Positions 32,890 to 44,990 of a stretch of DNA of 64,000 nucleotides are shown piece after piece. Made by a program: the position numbers and the translations under genes. Source of the stretch: Carettochelys insculpta (Eukaryota > Chordata > Testudines > Carettochelyidae); the NCBI RefSeq assembly GCF_033958435.1, contig NC_134138.1, positions 204,981,298 to 205,045,297 on the forward strand, written 5' to 3'. Position 1 is the stretch's first letter; every line of letters starts with the position of its first letter. A model generated the notes under the pieces. It made no database searches. It was not told the DNA's origin and worked only from the letters and a program-made list of their open reading frames with translations.

Positions 32890-33718
32890 ATAAATTAACA
32901 ACACACATAAAAGACTTGGTGGGAAGAGAGATAAGAGTGCAGGGCAGTGTAGGCTCTCACAGCTGTGTTTAACTCTATCATTTTGGATGCTGTCCAAAGA
33001 AATGGAGTGAGTGGGGTACCAAGACATTCTGGGAAGTTGCCAGGAATGTGTGGGAGAAAGTTAGGGAGGGCACGGAACACAGTTCTGTAGTGGCTTAGGG
33101 GAGGGGTAGGGCAAGCACATGTGTCATGCCTGGAACATGATTAGGGATGTCAGTGTGTTTGTTTGCTTCTGCATCACTTTTATCATCCACTCTGAGTCCT
33201 GGCCCTTTGCAGTTTTCTTGTCACTCTCTTTTCTTTCCTGTCTTTCTATTTTAAAATGTTCTTTAAATGTCTGTCTCCATGCCAGGCACTCTTTTTTTCA
33301 ACCTCTGAGGATTGCAGTACCTCTTGGAACACATCCTCCTTGCTCCGCTTTGGTTGCTTCCTTATCTGGTGGGAGTATGGAGGGGGTTACCCTGAAGCCT
33401 TTATCTTTAGAGACCCAAGAAACAATACAAAGAAGCATAACTGTTGCAGAAGTGTTTTAGGGCAACATCAGAGTGACAGTTTGACTTCCTTGCTTTTGAT
33501 TATGCCTGTTTTAGCTCCTTGATCTTTTCATGGCACTGATGTATGTCCTGTTTGTAGTTCTCATCCAACATGCTATGAGAAATCTGACTGTAGGTGTCTA
33601 AATTCCTACAGCTTGAGCAGAGCTAGGACTTCATAGCTTCCTCTCTCCATAGAGCCAACAGATCCAACAACTCAGGTGTTCTCACAGGAGAAGAGCATTT
33701 GCTGCATGGAGTTGCCAT
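32890..33718 (-). pseudogene. Myb/SANT-like Harbinger accessory protein remnant, second copy
   Basis: On the minus strand an ATG at 33,718 opens MATPCSKCSSPVRTPELLDL, LALWREEAMKS, stop, then LCSSCRNLDTYSQISHSMLD, ENYKQDIHQCHEKIKELKQA and a stop at 33,500-33,502. This is the trihelix-type DNA-binding domain that accompanies PIF/Harbinger transposases. The remainder toward 32,890 is broken. With the transposase remnant at 31,628-32,560 it repeats the convergent layout seen at 24.6-27.7 kb. The protein sequences of the two pairs differ, so they come from different subfamilies. Confidence 0.65.
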
Positions 33719-33827
33719 GGTCAGCTGGGAAGATGCAGTGTCAGCTCTCCGCACCAAGCAAACACGAAGTGGAATTTTGAATATTTCTGGGCCTTTAAAG
33801 GAGGAGGGGGTGAATGCCTTTCAGAAA

Positions 33828-33965
33828 GGTGACCACACATCCCATTTTTAAAGGGACAGTCCCATATTTAAGCCCTCCTGCAACTATACCAACTTCATCT
33901 ATCTCCTGCATGTGTCCCATATTTTTTCTCTCCCCACATCAGTATTAATGGGTCTTGCTGCTGGC
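33828..33965 (+). repeat. GGTGACCACACATCCC interspersed repeat fragment
   Basis: Contains GGTGACCACACATCCCATTT, AAAGGGACAGTCCCATATTT and TGTCCCATATTTTTTCTC, the word order of a repeat I recall as common in turtle genomes. The right end is worn. Confidence 0.5.
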
Positions 33966-35807
33966 TGGATCTCTGCTCACCAACTGTCTGCTCACCAGCA
34001 AGGTCCAGTGGCCGATGGTTTGGGTGGGTGTACAGGCCTGGTGGCTGGGTGAAGATGCAGCGCATGGGGATGGCCACTCCACCTACGGGTCCATCAGTGC
34101 ACCCCCACTGCATGCCAAATCTTGGCCAGCAGGGCCATGCCTCCCCATGTCATTTCTAGCTGGCATGGGCAGCTGGAGCTGGTAAGCGTGGGCAAGCTCC
34201 AGACACAGCCAGTTACATGCCACCTGCCCACCCACTAACCCTTTACTTGATTCCCTCCTTATTATAGGCTCTCTGCTTTGCTCTGCCTCCTACCTGCTGC
34301 TCCTCTATATCCCCCCCAATCTCACTGGAGGCACATCCTGCCCCCAGCATTGTGTGGAGAACTAGCCCCTACTTGGAGTGCCGATCTCATCAGTAGACTG
34401 GCCGACAAACTCCTTCCTTCCCCACACTGCCTCTGGCTGGGCTGGCACCCTGGAAAAGTCCAAGGCCTTCTGGTCTGGGACACTGGCCAGGAAGATCTAA
34501 GCCCTGCATGTGCCAAAGCCCCATGAATTGCTGGCATGGGGAAGTATCTCTGTCCCTCAACTAAGCTCTGAGAGTGGGGGAAGCAATTTGCAGCCTGTTC
34601 ACACCCCAAGCCTGCAAGCTGCACAGCAGTCACCCAGGCAGGGTCTTAGCACCCTCTCACACACACACAGACACACACACACACACACACCCCTGGGTCC
34701 TGCCCCTGGGAAGAATTGAGCTGTGTTGTCCACTGATGAGCCACCTCTCTGGCTAGGTTTGCTGAAGCCCATGGAGTCAGACTTCTTGGGCCCTGGTGCA
34801 CAATGTATCCTTAGGGCTTAACCCTTCCTGCCAGTGTCATGAGAGGCCAGCAGAAGCTGGGAGGTGTTAGCGGCATTTTGACCTTGTGTAGGGAGGAACA
34901 GAGAAGCTGCTTCCAGTCACATGAGAACGGTGGGGAGAGGGGGCAGGAGAGGAGGTGAGCTCTGCACAGACACAAGCCAAGTCATTCCTTCCCCCACCGT
35001 TCCCTGCAGCTGGAAGCAGATCCCATCCCTTCCTCGCACACAGCCAGGCATGGAGGACAAAGAGCACTGCACAAGGAGGGCTGGTGGGTGGCAACACACA
35101 CGTGCCTGGGGTGGGAGATGCGTATGAGAACGCATGTGTTCCATTTCCCCAGATGAAACTAATGTCTTAAAGATAAGAAGGTAAATAAAAAGAATACAAC
35201 CACGCAGTATTTCTTTTTAACAGGGGCTCAGTCAACGAGATGCTGTTTTGAACATTTGTTTAATAGACTGCTATTGAATTTGCTTGAATATGAGTGATTT
35301 TGCCAGGTGTCTCATATTTAGCGTAGGGATACATAGACACCCGAGCTTCGCATCTGGGTGAAGTGCACCAAAGTTCTAACTGTGTGAAGTGCACCAAAGT
35401 TCTAAATGCTGATCACAGTGATCAGGTTGGACATTGTGGGAAACCTCCTTTTCCAGTGACATAACCAAGTGCAGTGTCTACACCACTGCCGGGTAATAAG
35501 ATGGAGGTGGTTCACCAGGGTCAGCCCCTGGCAGGCCGTCACTACTGTATTTAGCTGTGGCTTCGCATGTACAGGTGACGATTGCTGTTCCTGGTCAATG
35601 GGAGCTGCAGGAAGCAGTACGGATTGGGACAATTCTTCCCACAGCCCCAATTGGCTGGGAAGAGCAATCCATAGCCAATGGCAGCTGCAAGTGCCCACAT
35701 CTGCAGAGACGCAGATAAATATGGCAGTGGCAGCCTGCAAGGAGCTCCTCCTGGTGAATCACATCTGGTCTGTGGAACAGTTATTTCCCATCGCTGTCTA
35801 TACAATC
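33966..35807. other. Non-coding, moderately GC-rich; (CA)n at 34.66 kb
   Basis: No gene could be supported. Overlapping open frames on both strands (up to about 150 codons) lack any family signature. 35,600-35,710 contains CAATGGGAGCTGCAGGAAG and AATGGCAGCTGCAAGTG, words I associate with another reptilian repeat. A (CA)n tract lies at 34,658-34,690. Confidence 0.4.
34658..34690. repeat. (CA)n microsatellite
   Basis: A dinucleotide run interrupted by one ACAGAC. Confidence 0.85.
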
Positions 35808-36570
35808 ACAGAACACTGGAACTGGAAGGGACCTCAAGAGCTCATCCAGTCCAGTTTCCTGTCCTCTTGGCAGGACCAAACAACATCTAGATCATCCCCA
35901 ATTGGTGCCTATCTAATCTGCTCTTAAATATCTCCAGTAATGGAGATGCCACAACCTCCCTAGGTAGTTTATTCCAGTGTTTAACCACCCTGACAGTTTG
36001 GAATGTTTTCCTAAGTCTAATGTAAACCTCCCGTGCTGCATTTTGAGCCCATTGCTCCTTGTCCTATCCTCAGAGGCCCAGGAGAACAATTTTTCTCTCT
36101 CCTCCTTGTATGCGTCTTTGAGGTACTTGAAAACCACTATCAAACCCTCTGAGTCTCCTCTTTTCTAAAGTAAACAAGCCCAGTTTTTTCAGTCTTCCCG
36201 CATACCTCATGTTCTCTAGACCTTTAATCATTCTTGTTGCTTTGCTCTGGACCTTCTCCAATTTCTTCCTATCTTTCTTGAAATGTGGTGCCCAGATCTG
36301 GACACAGTACTACAACTGGGACCTAATGATCACTGAGCAGAGCAGAAGAATGACTTCTCATGTCTTGCTCACAACACTCCTGTTAATACATCCCAGAATC
36401 ATGTTTGCTTTTTTGGCAACAGCATCACACTGTTGACTCATATTTAGCTTGTTGTCCACTATGACCTCTATGTCCCTTTCTGCAGTACTCCTTCCTAGAC
36501 AATCACTTCCCATTCTATATGTATGAAGCAGATTGTTTCTTCCTAAGTGGAGTACTTTGCATTTGTCCTT
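35808..36570 (-). mobile_element. CR1 LINE, second copy
   Basis: The minus-strand 3' end at 35,808 (ATCACAGAACACTGGAACTGG) is a diverged version of the CR1 terminus. Pieces of the RT tail follow: [13 protein letters not shown] (36,170), [19 protein letters not shown] (36,245), DIEVIVDNKLNMSQQCDAVA (36,460) and KCKVLHLGRNNLLHTYRM (36,560). It is shorter and more diverged at its 3' end than the copy at 22.9 kb. It is cut at about 36,570 by a MITE fragment. Confidence 0.8.
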
Positions 36571-36750
36571 ATGCTGACACTGTTGGCATAACTTTGCCAC
36601 AAAAAGCTCTATGCCGTTCATCAAGGTGCTTTTACTTTGTCACCAGAGCAGGAGGGTTTTGTTGGAAGAAGGAGAACTGCAGTGTGTACATCCCCACCAT
36701 TTTGTCAATGGAACCTGACTTCTGTTGACAAAGTTGCAACGCAGACCAGG
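36567..36750. repeat. MITE fragment (GTTGACAAA family)
   Basis: Contains TTTTGTCAATGG, TTCTGTTGACAAAGTTG and the end CAACGCAGACCAGGCC. It lies where the CR1 copy stops, so it probably inserted into the LINE. Confidence 0.5.
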
Positions 36751-38090
36751 CCTGAATCACACTGTCTTCACAAGAAAGCATAATGCTTAGGTCAGTGTAG
36801 TTACACTGACACAGTGTCAGCACAGACACTGCATTTGCTTAAGCAGAACTGCGTTGCTTACATTAACTGGCGCTGCCTTTCAGAAATTGTCCCCCTAATG
36901 CCCCACACTGGCAGCTAATGAAAGTACTCTGGTGAGGATGTGCACCACCGACACAAGGAGCATAGTGTGGATATGTTAAGCCAATATGATTATTGTGGTG
37001 GATATCTGTCTGTCAACATAACTTGACTTCATTTTGTAGTATAAACCTGCTCAACATCTTTTCCTGACCCACATCCTAGAATCAGCAGATTATTCTGTAG
37101 CCAACCGTACAGGTAAAGCAAAGTACTTTTACCCCCTCCTCTTTTTAATGTGTGAAGGAGCAGTTGTCAATTAATATTACAAGACTTGCTCAGTCTGGAG
37201 ATGGTGCATTCTTGTTTTGAGGGCTATAACTTGGGAGGTTTCTTTCAACCTGTTCCAATTTGCTTCTATGACTCATCTTCAACCAAACAAAATAAAACAA
37301 GCTGCATTAGATATTTCCGAGTGCAGGATGCTTCCTCTGCTTATGCTGACAGAAGAGAGTAAGAATGAAATAAATTGCTGTAAGGAGCATGGAAAAGGGG
37401 GAACAGTAAACTCCACAGCATGCTGAGCCTGCAAAGTCCAGCATGGAGGTTCTAGTGTGTTTGCAGATGTAGAAAGGAAGCAAAGCTGGAGAACAGCTGC
37501 TGTCTGTGGCTGGCTTCCCTGGTAGATTCTTGACAGAAAATCTGTGTGAGAATTGATACAACTCATAAAGCAGAATTTCCTGTGTGCCGTCTGTCCTGGT
37601 GCAGAGGGATGGGGAATGCAAACGGTGTGCAGAGAATCCACTAAAGGCAGGGCCAAGAAGTCAAAGTGGCTCCCCCTGTTGATATCAAGATTTTTGGACT
37701 TACAGCCATGTGTTTCTCTGGCCAGTATGAGTATGAGTATGAGTATGAGTATGCCTACCCACTGCTCAAAGGGAGTCTGGGCTACACCATGGCCACCTAG
37801 CATGAGTGTAAACACGTTGAACTTTGTCTATGCTGAATTTGGGGCAGGGACGTTCCAACTGTGCCAAGCTCACTTTGTTGAAAAATGTACTTTTTGATTC
37901 CTGTGCAGAGGGCTTGAATGACACTCTGCTCTTACCGCGCTACAACGAACACTGTGGTGCCAACATAGCATGGTTTCTCTACAATCGCACATCAGCTGTG
38001 TGTTTCTTCCCCTCTACCATCCAGCCTTATTTGGATTAGGTCTTTACTGTGTGAGAAAATGTGGGTGTGGTGGAGTGGGGGGAGTGCATG
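36751..38090. other. Non-coding; (GAGTAT)n tract
   Basis: No gene. 36,775-36,880 looks like a worn TIR-type repeat. A hexamer (GAGTAT)n run lies at 37,726-37,755. An open frame of 178 codons on the minus strand (37,279-37,815) spans the hexamer tract, codes an ILILIL run there and shows no family. Confidence 0.4.
37726..37755. repeat. (GAGTAT)n hexamer repeat
   Basis: About five hexamer units. Confidence 0.85.
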
Positions 38091-38500
38091 TGTGAGTCAG
38101 GCTGGATGTCTGAGGCAAGCAGCAGCTCCCAGTGGCTAAGGATGACCCTGGGGCTACAACTGGCAGGTAACACCTCTGCCCTGAACAAAGAGGAGGGAGG
38201 ATCCGAGCGGGGTTTTGAATCGGGGTGGCGGCAGTTAGAGGCTAGGGAAAGAGAGAGCTGGAAGGCAGCCAGCCTGAGGAGGGGGAAAGCTACACCCCAG
38301 AGGGGCACCCCTCGGGGTCTTCTCCCCAGGATAGGTTGGAAGGACTGTCTCTGGCTGCTGTACTGTCGCTTCTGTGAGAAACTGGGCATCTGTTGCCTAA
38401 TAAACCTCCTGTTGTACCTGCTGAATGAGTGTCACTCCTGCCAGCGGACGGGGTGCAGTGCAGGGGGACCCCTGAACCCCATCACAGTGGGCAGCTATCT
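38091..38500 (+). repeat. Probable solo LTR of an old LTR retroelement
   Basis: A GC-rich body with repeated 'ggaggg' words is followed by CATCTGTTGCCTAATAAACC (poly(A) signal AATAAA within 38,399-38,406), then CTCCTGTTGTACCTGCTG and GAGTGTCACTCCTGCC. An R/U5-like ending just after AATAAA, with no internal gag or pol nearby, is what a solo LTR shows. Terminal TG...CA and a target duplication were not located, so the boundaries and class (gypsy or retrovirus-like) are open. Confidence 0.45.
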
Positions 38501-38926
38501 CGTACCTCCCCAGAGGAGAGAGTGTCCAAGAACATGAACACAACACTGCACCTGCAGCCTACGATGCAATGCACTCTGAGATGTTCTAGCACATGTAGGT
38601 CTGATAGAAGAAGGACCGGCTGAACTGATTACAATGAGTATGTAGTTATGAGGGCATAGATTCATATACCATAACACAGCGGGACCACTGCGGTCATCTT
38701 TTTTGCCCTGCATAACACTGGACATGGATTAATGTCGATACAAAACAAAACAGGTTTCAAATTGGTTACAACTAGAGATTTATTTCCCAGCCTACACTGC
38801 CTGCAAAGGTAACTCATAGCTACCAAAGTTAACTAACCAAGTATTTACACACAACATGGTTGACACAAACTAAAATAGATTCAACAATGTCAGGAGCATA
38901 CCCTTCTCCATAGTTAGAAACTCTCT

Positions 38927-39372
38927 GGCTACAACTACACTAGAAGCATCTTGCAACAGACGTTTCTATCAGAAGAGATTTTCTGACAAAACTCTGTTCA
39001 CAGAGCAGCCACACACAAAAGCCAACTGAAAGAGTGATCCACTCTGTTGACAAACTGGCTGACTGCCTGGCCACTCTCTTGACAAAACAGCCAACTGGAA
39101 GCATAGCAGACAGAGCTGCCTCGTGTCCTGGAGGAGCCCTCTCTGTCGACAGAAGGCCCCACACAGCATCCACACAGCTTTTTTGTGCACAGAATCTGTC
39201 AACAAAGACGCTCTTCCTTACCTGGGCAAAGCACAAACTTTTTGATAGAAGTGCCAAGTTTTGTCAGCAGACTGTCAGCAAAATACATTCTGTGTGTGAA
39301 AGTGCAGTGAGTTTTGGCGAGAAAACTGAATTTTTGTTGAAAAAAAACTCACTAGTACAGTTGTAGACTCTG
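38927..39372. mobile_element. PIF/Harbinger-derived MITE (GTCGACAGA family)
   Basis: Starts GGCTACAACTACACTAGAAG and ends CTCACTAGTACAGTTGTAGAC. Internal words TCTGTTGACAAACTGGC, CTCTCTGTCGACAGAAGGCC and TTTTGTCAGCAGACTGTC match the copies at 4,041, 21,635 and 46,815. Confidence 0.65.
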
Positions 39373-40520
39373 AGTTCTAAAACATATTTCATGTAGAATT
39401 TTGAGACTAACATGATTTCAAGAACCTACTTGAAATATACAGAAATCTATCTGGAGAAAGTTGGAGAGTCAGGGGAAAATTAAATTTGCATTTACCCTCG
39501 CAAATTCCACAATCAATCTTTCAAGAGTGATGAGTTTTGTTTTCTTTTAAATGTATTTTTTTATAAATCAGTTTTTAAATAAGATTGGTAGATAATGACA
39601 ATGATAAGACATTATTTTGGCTAAGCACCATGAGGGCCGCCAGATTCAACTTCATAACAGTTCTTTGTTTGTCAGGCTGAGTGGTTGTAATGGGCTAACT
39701 TTTGAACACTACAGTCAGTCAACTCCAAAATTTCAGAGAATATTCTAGCTATCAGTGGGCAGAATCCTATTCATTTGGGTGAAAAATTAGAAAATCAGAA
39801 GGGGGAAATGGCAAGCACACACAACTCAACATATCATCTGGCTAGCAGATCCATCAACTTCAGCCAGGTCTGTAATTTTCTATAAATCAAATAATTGGTT
39901 GACGGCAGACATTAACACCTTCCAGCATAATATCTCCCAGCACAGCTTTGTGCACCCTCCCAGTAGAGCTTAAAATGTTGACACCCAGAAGAGACAGAAA
40001 AAAGAGAAATAAGAAATGGCTTCTGAAAATGGGCAGGCTATGGCCTAGTTTGCACTTAAACTTTAAACTAGTACTGCCCTGCAAATTATTTATGTTGCTC
40101 AGCAATTTGAATACTGTAAATTGTAGCTACCAGAGCTTATCCTTCCGGCAGAGCTACCACCTTTCAGGGACACAGGAGTTACTTGGCCAACAAGAGAGCA
40201 ATCTCCCATCAGCTTTGAAGTGCCTTCACTGAAAGACCCATAATGTAGGTTCAGGGGAGCAGACACTTGCTGGGCTCTGGGCAAGGTGCAGAAGGTACAA
40301 GGACTTCATGCAGATGGGGCAGGACAGGGACAGTCAACCTACAGCACTGCCCAGAGCACACTGCCCAGTGCTCCAGCAGCAATTTGAAGAGCTCCAGCCA
40401 CTCTTGCTCCTGTGATAGCAGCCGTGGCAGCTGGCCGCCCCAGGCCCTTTTGATTCACTGAGCCCTGAAGCAACTGGCCCTCCCTGACCCCAGACAGGCC
40501 TGTGTAGACACAGCCTTAAG
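39373..40520. other. Non-coding, nothing recognised
   Basis: Unique-looking, AT-rich on the left and more GC-rich near 40,280-40,500. Short open frames only. Confidence 0.45.
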
Positions 40521-40765
40521 CCGGGGTGACCAATAATTTTTGATGGGAACCACTCCAAGATTTTGGTAAGTGGTCATGAGCCACACTTTTCCGTGGAGGA
40601 TGTGTGGCGTCTGGGATGGAGGCTAGGTGCAGAGTGCAGAAGGGACCTCAGGGTAAGGGACTGGCTGTAGGAAAGGGAATGTGGTCTGGAGGAAGTTTGG
40701 AGGAAGGAGGGGATTATGACCTGGGGCAAAGTAGCATAGAGTGGTGAAGTGATGCTCCTGTGGCA
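40521..40765. mobile_element. hAT-like element fragment (GGGGTGACCAATAATTTTTG)
   Basis: Same left end as the elements at 5,605 and 44,383: GGTGACCAATAATTTTTGAT, CACTCCAAGATTTTGG, GTGGTCATGAGCCACACTTT. Only the 5' part is present. Confidence 0.55.
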
Positions 40766-41102
40766 TTTCAAAAGGACTGCTGCTACTGTGGCAGCAGCGC
40801 AGGGCTCTGGGCACCTTTGAAACACTGGGCCTCATGCAGTTGTCCCCCCGTTGCTCCTCCCCCACCCTCCCGTCAGTGGGCCTGTCTACAACAAAGGAGT
40901 ATACAGGGGGAAATGACCAGCAAAGAGGCATCCTGCATATGAAAATAGATAGTGGCTCATTCCGCGGTAACTAGGAGTGTAGACACCTGGGATCTTTTAG
41001 CAAGAAGACAATTTAATTGCATGACGTATCTCATGAATGGAAGATCACAGCCAACTGTAGCTGTAAAACATCAGAAGAGCGGTGAGTGAGCACTGCTGTA
41101 TA

Positions 41103-41330
41103 AGGCTATGTCTACCCTGCATTTACTTAAAAACCACACCCTGCCCGAGAAAAAATTTACTGACATAAAGGAATACTGTGGACAGCAGTTTGTCGGTGGG
41201 AGACGGTCTTCTGGCAGCAAAGCTACCGCCCACCTTGAGGGTGGTTTGATTTTGTCAGCAGGTGAGCACTCTCGTGCTGACACAGCAGCTACACTGCATA
41301 CCTTACAGCAGTAGTGCTAACTGAACAGCT
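41103..41330. repeat. MITE fragment
   Basis: Begins GGCTATGTCTACCCTGCATT, the shared MITE-type terminus, and ends near CAGCAGCTACACTGCATACC. It contains TTACTGACATAAAGG and TTTTGTCAGCAGG. The subfamily is uncertain. Confidence 0.45.
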
Positions 41331-44300
41331 GTGCTGCTGTAAGATGCACAGTTTAGCCAAAGCCTCGGATAAGAAAGCATCTAAGTCAGTAGGTCTTGGC
41401 TTTAGAATATGTGTTATGATTTTATTTTATAGATAATCATAGATGGAAGTGGTAAGCTGGGGCATGCTGTTTCTTTAGCATCAACAGATCTGTGAGTACT
41501 GTGAGTGACCTAGGGATCAGGGGTTGCAAACTCCACAGAGACCCTCAGGGGGTTGCAGTGTGCCAGTCATGAACCGGCTAAGTTACAGCAGGGTTTGAGC
41601 TGGAGATGAGAGAGAATAGAAGAATGCAGGGAGCCATTGGTCTGGGCAATATGCTTGGGCTATAGAAGCAAAAAAAATGTGTCACACTCTATTTCTAAAA
41701 TATGAGCCAAATTCTATTCTTGGAGTGCCTCCTTTGACTTCATTGGCATTAACTGAGGAATTACTTTGGCTCACTGCTACTCGCCATATTACTGGGTTTA
41801 TAAAAACTTGTTACAAAAGCCACCAAAAAAAGTTTAGTCATTGATTTATTTTGCTGTGAATGATAGTAACAGTTCAGCCTGCAAAAGCTGATGTGATTGT
41901 GAACTATTTTTTCCAGCTGTCACAATTCAAATGCCATTTGCATGCATGTTCCATTCAAAATTGCTTTACCAGCCTTAATTCTCTATATTACACTCTGTTT
42001 ATAATCTAGGGTCTATTTTTAATCTTCCTCTAACTCGATTTTTAAAAGAAATATATTACATTAAAGAGGCAGTCTCCATGCTTGTTAGCACAAACATTCT
42101 CTTATCTTCATTTCCTACGTTTATTTGCAAAACCTATGTAGTTTTTTTTTGCAAAAGAAACCAACTATTAAAAATGCAAGCAATCTGTTCAGTGTCCACA
42201 CTTAAGTGGCCGTAGCCCTGTTCTTTCTTACCTTTTGCTGTTTTTCACTTGAATCTTTAAGAGGCTGTCTGTATTAATGACACCAATTTGATTCTTTCCA
42301 AATGAAGACAGGTTAATTCAGGCAATCGGTATAGAGACCTGGCCCTGGCCAGAGGATGGATGGAATCTAAATGCAGCAAAGTGTTTTAATCAGCACTTTT
42401 ACAGAGACCACAGCAATTGCTGTAGAATTAGAAATATCTTTAAAATTAAAAAAGACTTTCATATGGAACACATTTAAACTTACACTGTTTAAAGAGCACT
42501 TTTACTGTCTGAAAAGTCATACAGATGAATTAGGCTTGATTTGCCACAATGATTGGCCATGGCACAAGGCAGCAGAGAATCAGTCCGAGAAGCTGTGAGA
42601 GGTGAATTGCCCTGCTCTTCAATCTGAAACCAAATGGTGGCTGGGGACACTCAAATTTTATTAAAGATTTTACTGCTGATCATGTTAACAGAAATATCCA
42701 GCAACCCTGGAAATTTTGATAAAAGTTCAAGTAGAGTACTATCACTTCATTTGTTCCAGTTTGATATCTGTTGACAGCACCATATACATTTACAGTGTTA
42801 TGGGTGTGATTTTCAAGGGCAATATGAGATTTACAGTTGCTTGGTTTTTACTGAATGCATTAAAAAAACAGGTATCACATCAAGCATGGCAGAGCTCAAA
42901 AAGCACCTGATCCTGCATGAAGACAAGCCTCTGTATGTAATTCAGGTAAGTATTTATTCCTATGCATATCGCTGGGGTATATGAGCATCTTATACATTTA
43001 TATATACATATACACACACACACATACACACAGAAGGATGTCTGTGTATCTCTCACTCCTTTCTCCTATGGGAAAGGATTTCATTGGCTTCAGTGAGAAA
43101 TTGTATTAACGCACATGCAGATTTCTTGCATGCAAATCCAGAGGCTGAGAAAGAGGCAGTGTGATGAATATGCTAAGCAGGGAAAAAGTGGCTTATCATT
43201 TGGGGTTAAGTAACAGTTTGTTTAAAAAAAAGGAAAAAGAAATCAAATGCCAGTATTATACATTTTAACTTTAAGCACAAGAGATCAGAGGGAGGCAGCG
43301 AGGTTTTTATTTTCAATGGCATTTAATGGATTATAACTTGTCTGTATTTTAAAAGTGGTCACATATTCCCTGGTTAGGATGACAAGAGGCTCCCAGGCAC
43401 AAAACTAGGTTTGATGGGAAGCTTGCGGGAATTCAAAATAAAAACGTAGGAAATGAGTCTCCTGGTGAGATCCAGTCAGCTGGAATATTATCCCAAAGGA
43501 ACTGATGAAAACCCACCAGCTAAACCTTTTGAAGCAGACTGAACAGAACTCTAGGGAATATGCTGTAGCCAGGTTCTCAATATGGGGGTCACACATAACT
43601 GTCAAGATGTGGGAACCATAATGTCCTTCCTATATTACTCAACTGGAAGTGGCTCTGAGCTCAGTTCTGGCTAGATAGAAGGGGGAATCTGTGCTTGGAA
43701 AAAGGTTGAAAACATTGTGCTGTAGTGAGCAATCCTGCACTGCCTGGGGATGGACAAGAAGACAGCTACCAACTATAACTTCTGTGACATCCAGTCACAT
43801 AGGCGAAATCCATTTCTGCTAAAATGATCTGCAAGGAAAGAGTAATCTACATGGATATTAAAATTATCCATCAGGATTAACTCAACATTCACATAAGTGG
43901 TGAAGTTCACCTCTCTGAGCACTGTTATTTCCAGGCTGTTTGTCTATAAGACCTGATCCAGTGCTCATTGAGGTCCACTGAGATACTGTCATTAACTTCA
44001 ATGGTCACTGGATAAAGCCCTTTAGGTTGCCTCTGCTCTGCCACTGGGATTGTGCTTCCCAGCCCAGGCAGACAGACGTGAACTAGCTTTGCTTGAACTA
44101 GTGTTCCAGCAAAAGCAGTATGATCATTACAGCTTGGGCAGTGGTTCAGTTTACATGTACAATCCCATCTGACCCACTGAGTCCAAACTGGGGCAGCTAG
44201 CCCAGGTTGTCTCTCATACTGCAGTGACCACACGGCTACTTGTACTGCATTAACTCAAATTAACCTAACGTAAGTCTCACTAGCCAGGGTGGGAAGTATA

Positions 44301-44382
44301 GTCCTAGCTGAAATGTAGACAGGCCCTGAAGGGCCTGAAGACACACGTTAACAGCAATAGACTTTGAATCAGGCCCTATTAT
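41331..44382. other. Largely unique non-coding DNA, candidate regulatory block
   Basis: 3 kb without a gene and with few repeats: an alternating TA/CA tract at 42,998-43,032 and old 'CCTGATCCAG' fragments at 43,950-44,020. The part at 41,870-42,340 (TTGCATGCATG, TTAAAGAGGCAGTCTCC and long AT words) has the texture of conserved non-coding DNA. That is an impression, not evidence of conservation. Confidence 0.4.
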
Positions 44383-44990
44383 AAGGGTGGGCAACAATTT
44401 TTGATGAGAGCCACCCCAAGATTTTGGAAAGTGGTCAAGGGCTGCACTTTTCTACAGCGGGATGCAAGGTCTGGGATAGAAATTAGGTGCAGAAGGGAGC
44501 TCAGGATAGAAGACTGCGGTGCAGGAAAGGGTGTGGGGTCTGAGAGGGAGTTTGAGTGAAGGAGAGGGTTGTAACCTGGGACAGAGGATTGGGGTGCAGG
44601 GTCAGGGAGGAGGGTATGGGTACAGGAGAGGATTCTGGCCTGAGGGAGAGGTATACAAGGGAGTGCAGGGTCTGGGAGGGAGCTGTGACCTGAGAAGGGA
44701 TGTGTGCTGAGTTAGGGTGGTGGCCTGGTGCAGGGAGTTGGGTGGAGGGAGGGACTGGGGTACTAGAGGCAGACTCTGGCCAGGAGGTACTTACCTAGGT
44801 GGCTCCTGGCTAGCAGCCCTGTGGGACCCCAAGGCAAGCTCTTTGTCTGCCGCAGTCCCAGGTTCAAAGTGATTGGCTGTTTCATGTGTTTCTCTGCGCC
44901 GGGGTGGGGCGGGGAGGGAGGAGACTTTGTGTGCTACTCCCACCCCAGCACAGTTTCTCAGCTCTTACTGGCCAGAAACTGGCCTAATAG
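44383..44990. mobile_element. hAT-like element, 5' portion
   Basis: Left part AAGGGTGGGCAACAATTTTT, CCACCCCAAGATTTTGG and GTGGTCAAGGGCTGCACTT, as in the 40,521 copy. The G-rich interior (GGGTGCAGG words) is shared with the 5,605 copy. The right end is truncated or diverged. Confidence 0.55.

Noticed and set aside
35469..35927. 152-codon plus-strand frame
   Set aside because: Ends inside the CR1 3' UTR; no family similarity.
38061..38537. 158-codon plus-strand frame
   Set aside because: Falls in the probable solo LTR; no gag, pol or host domain.
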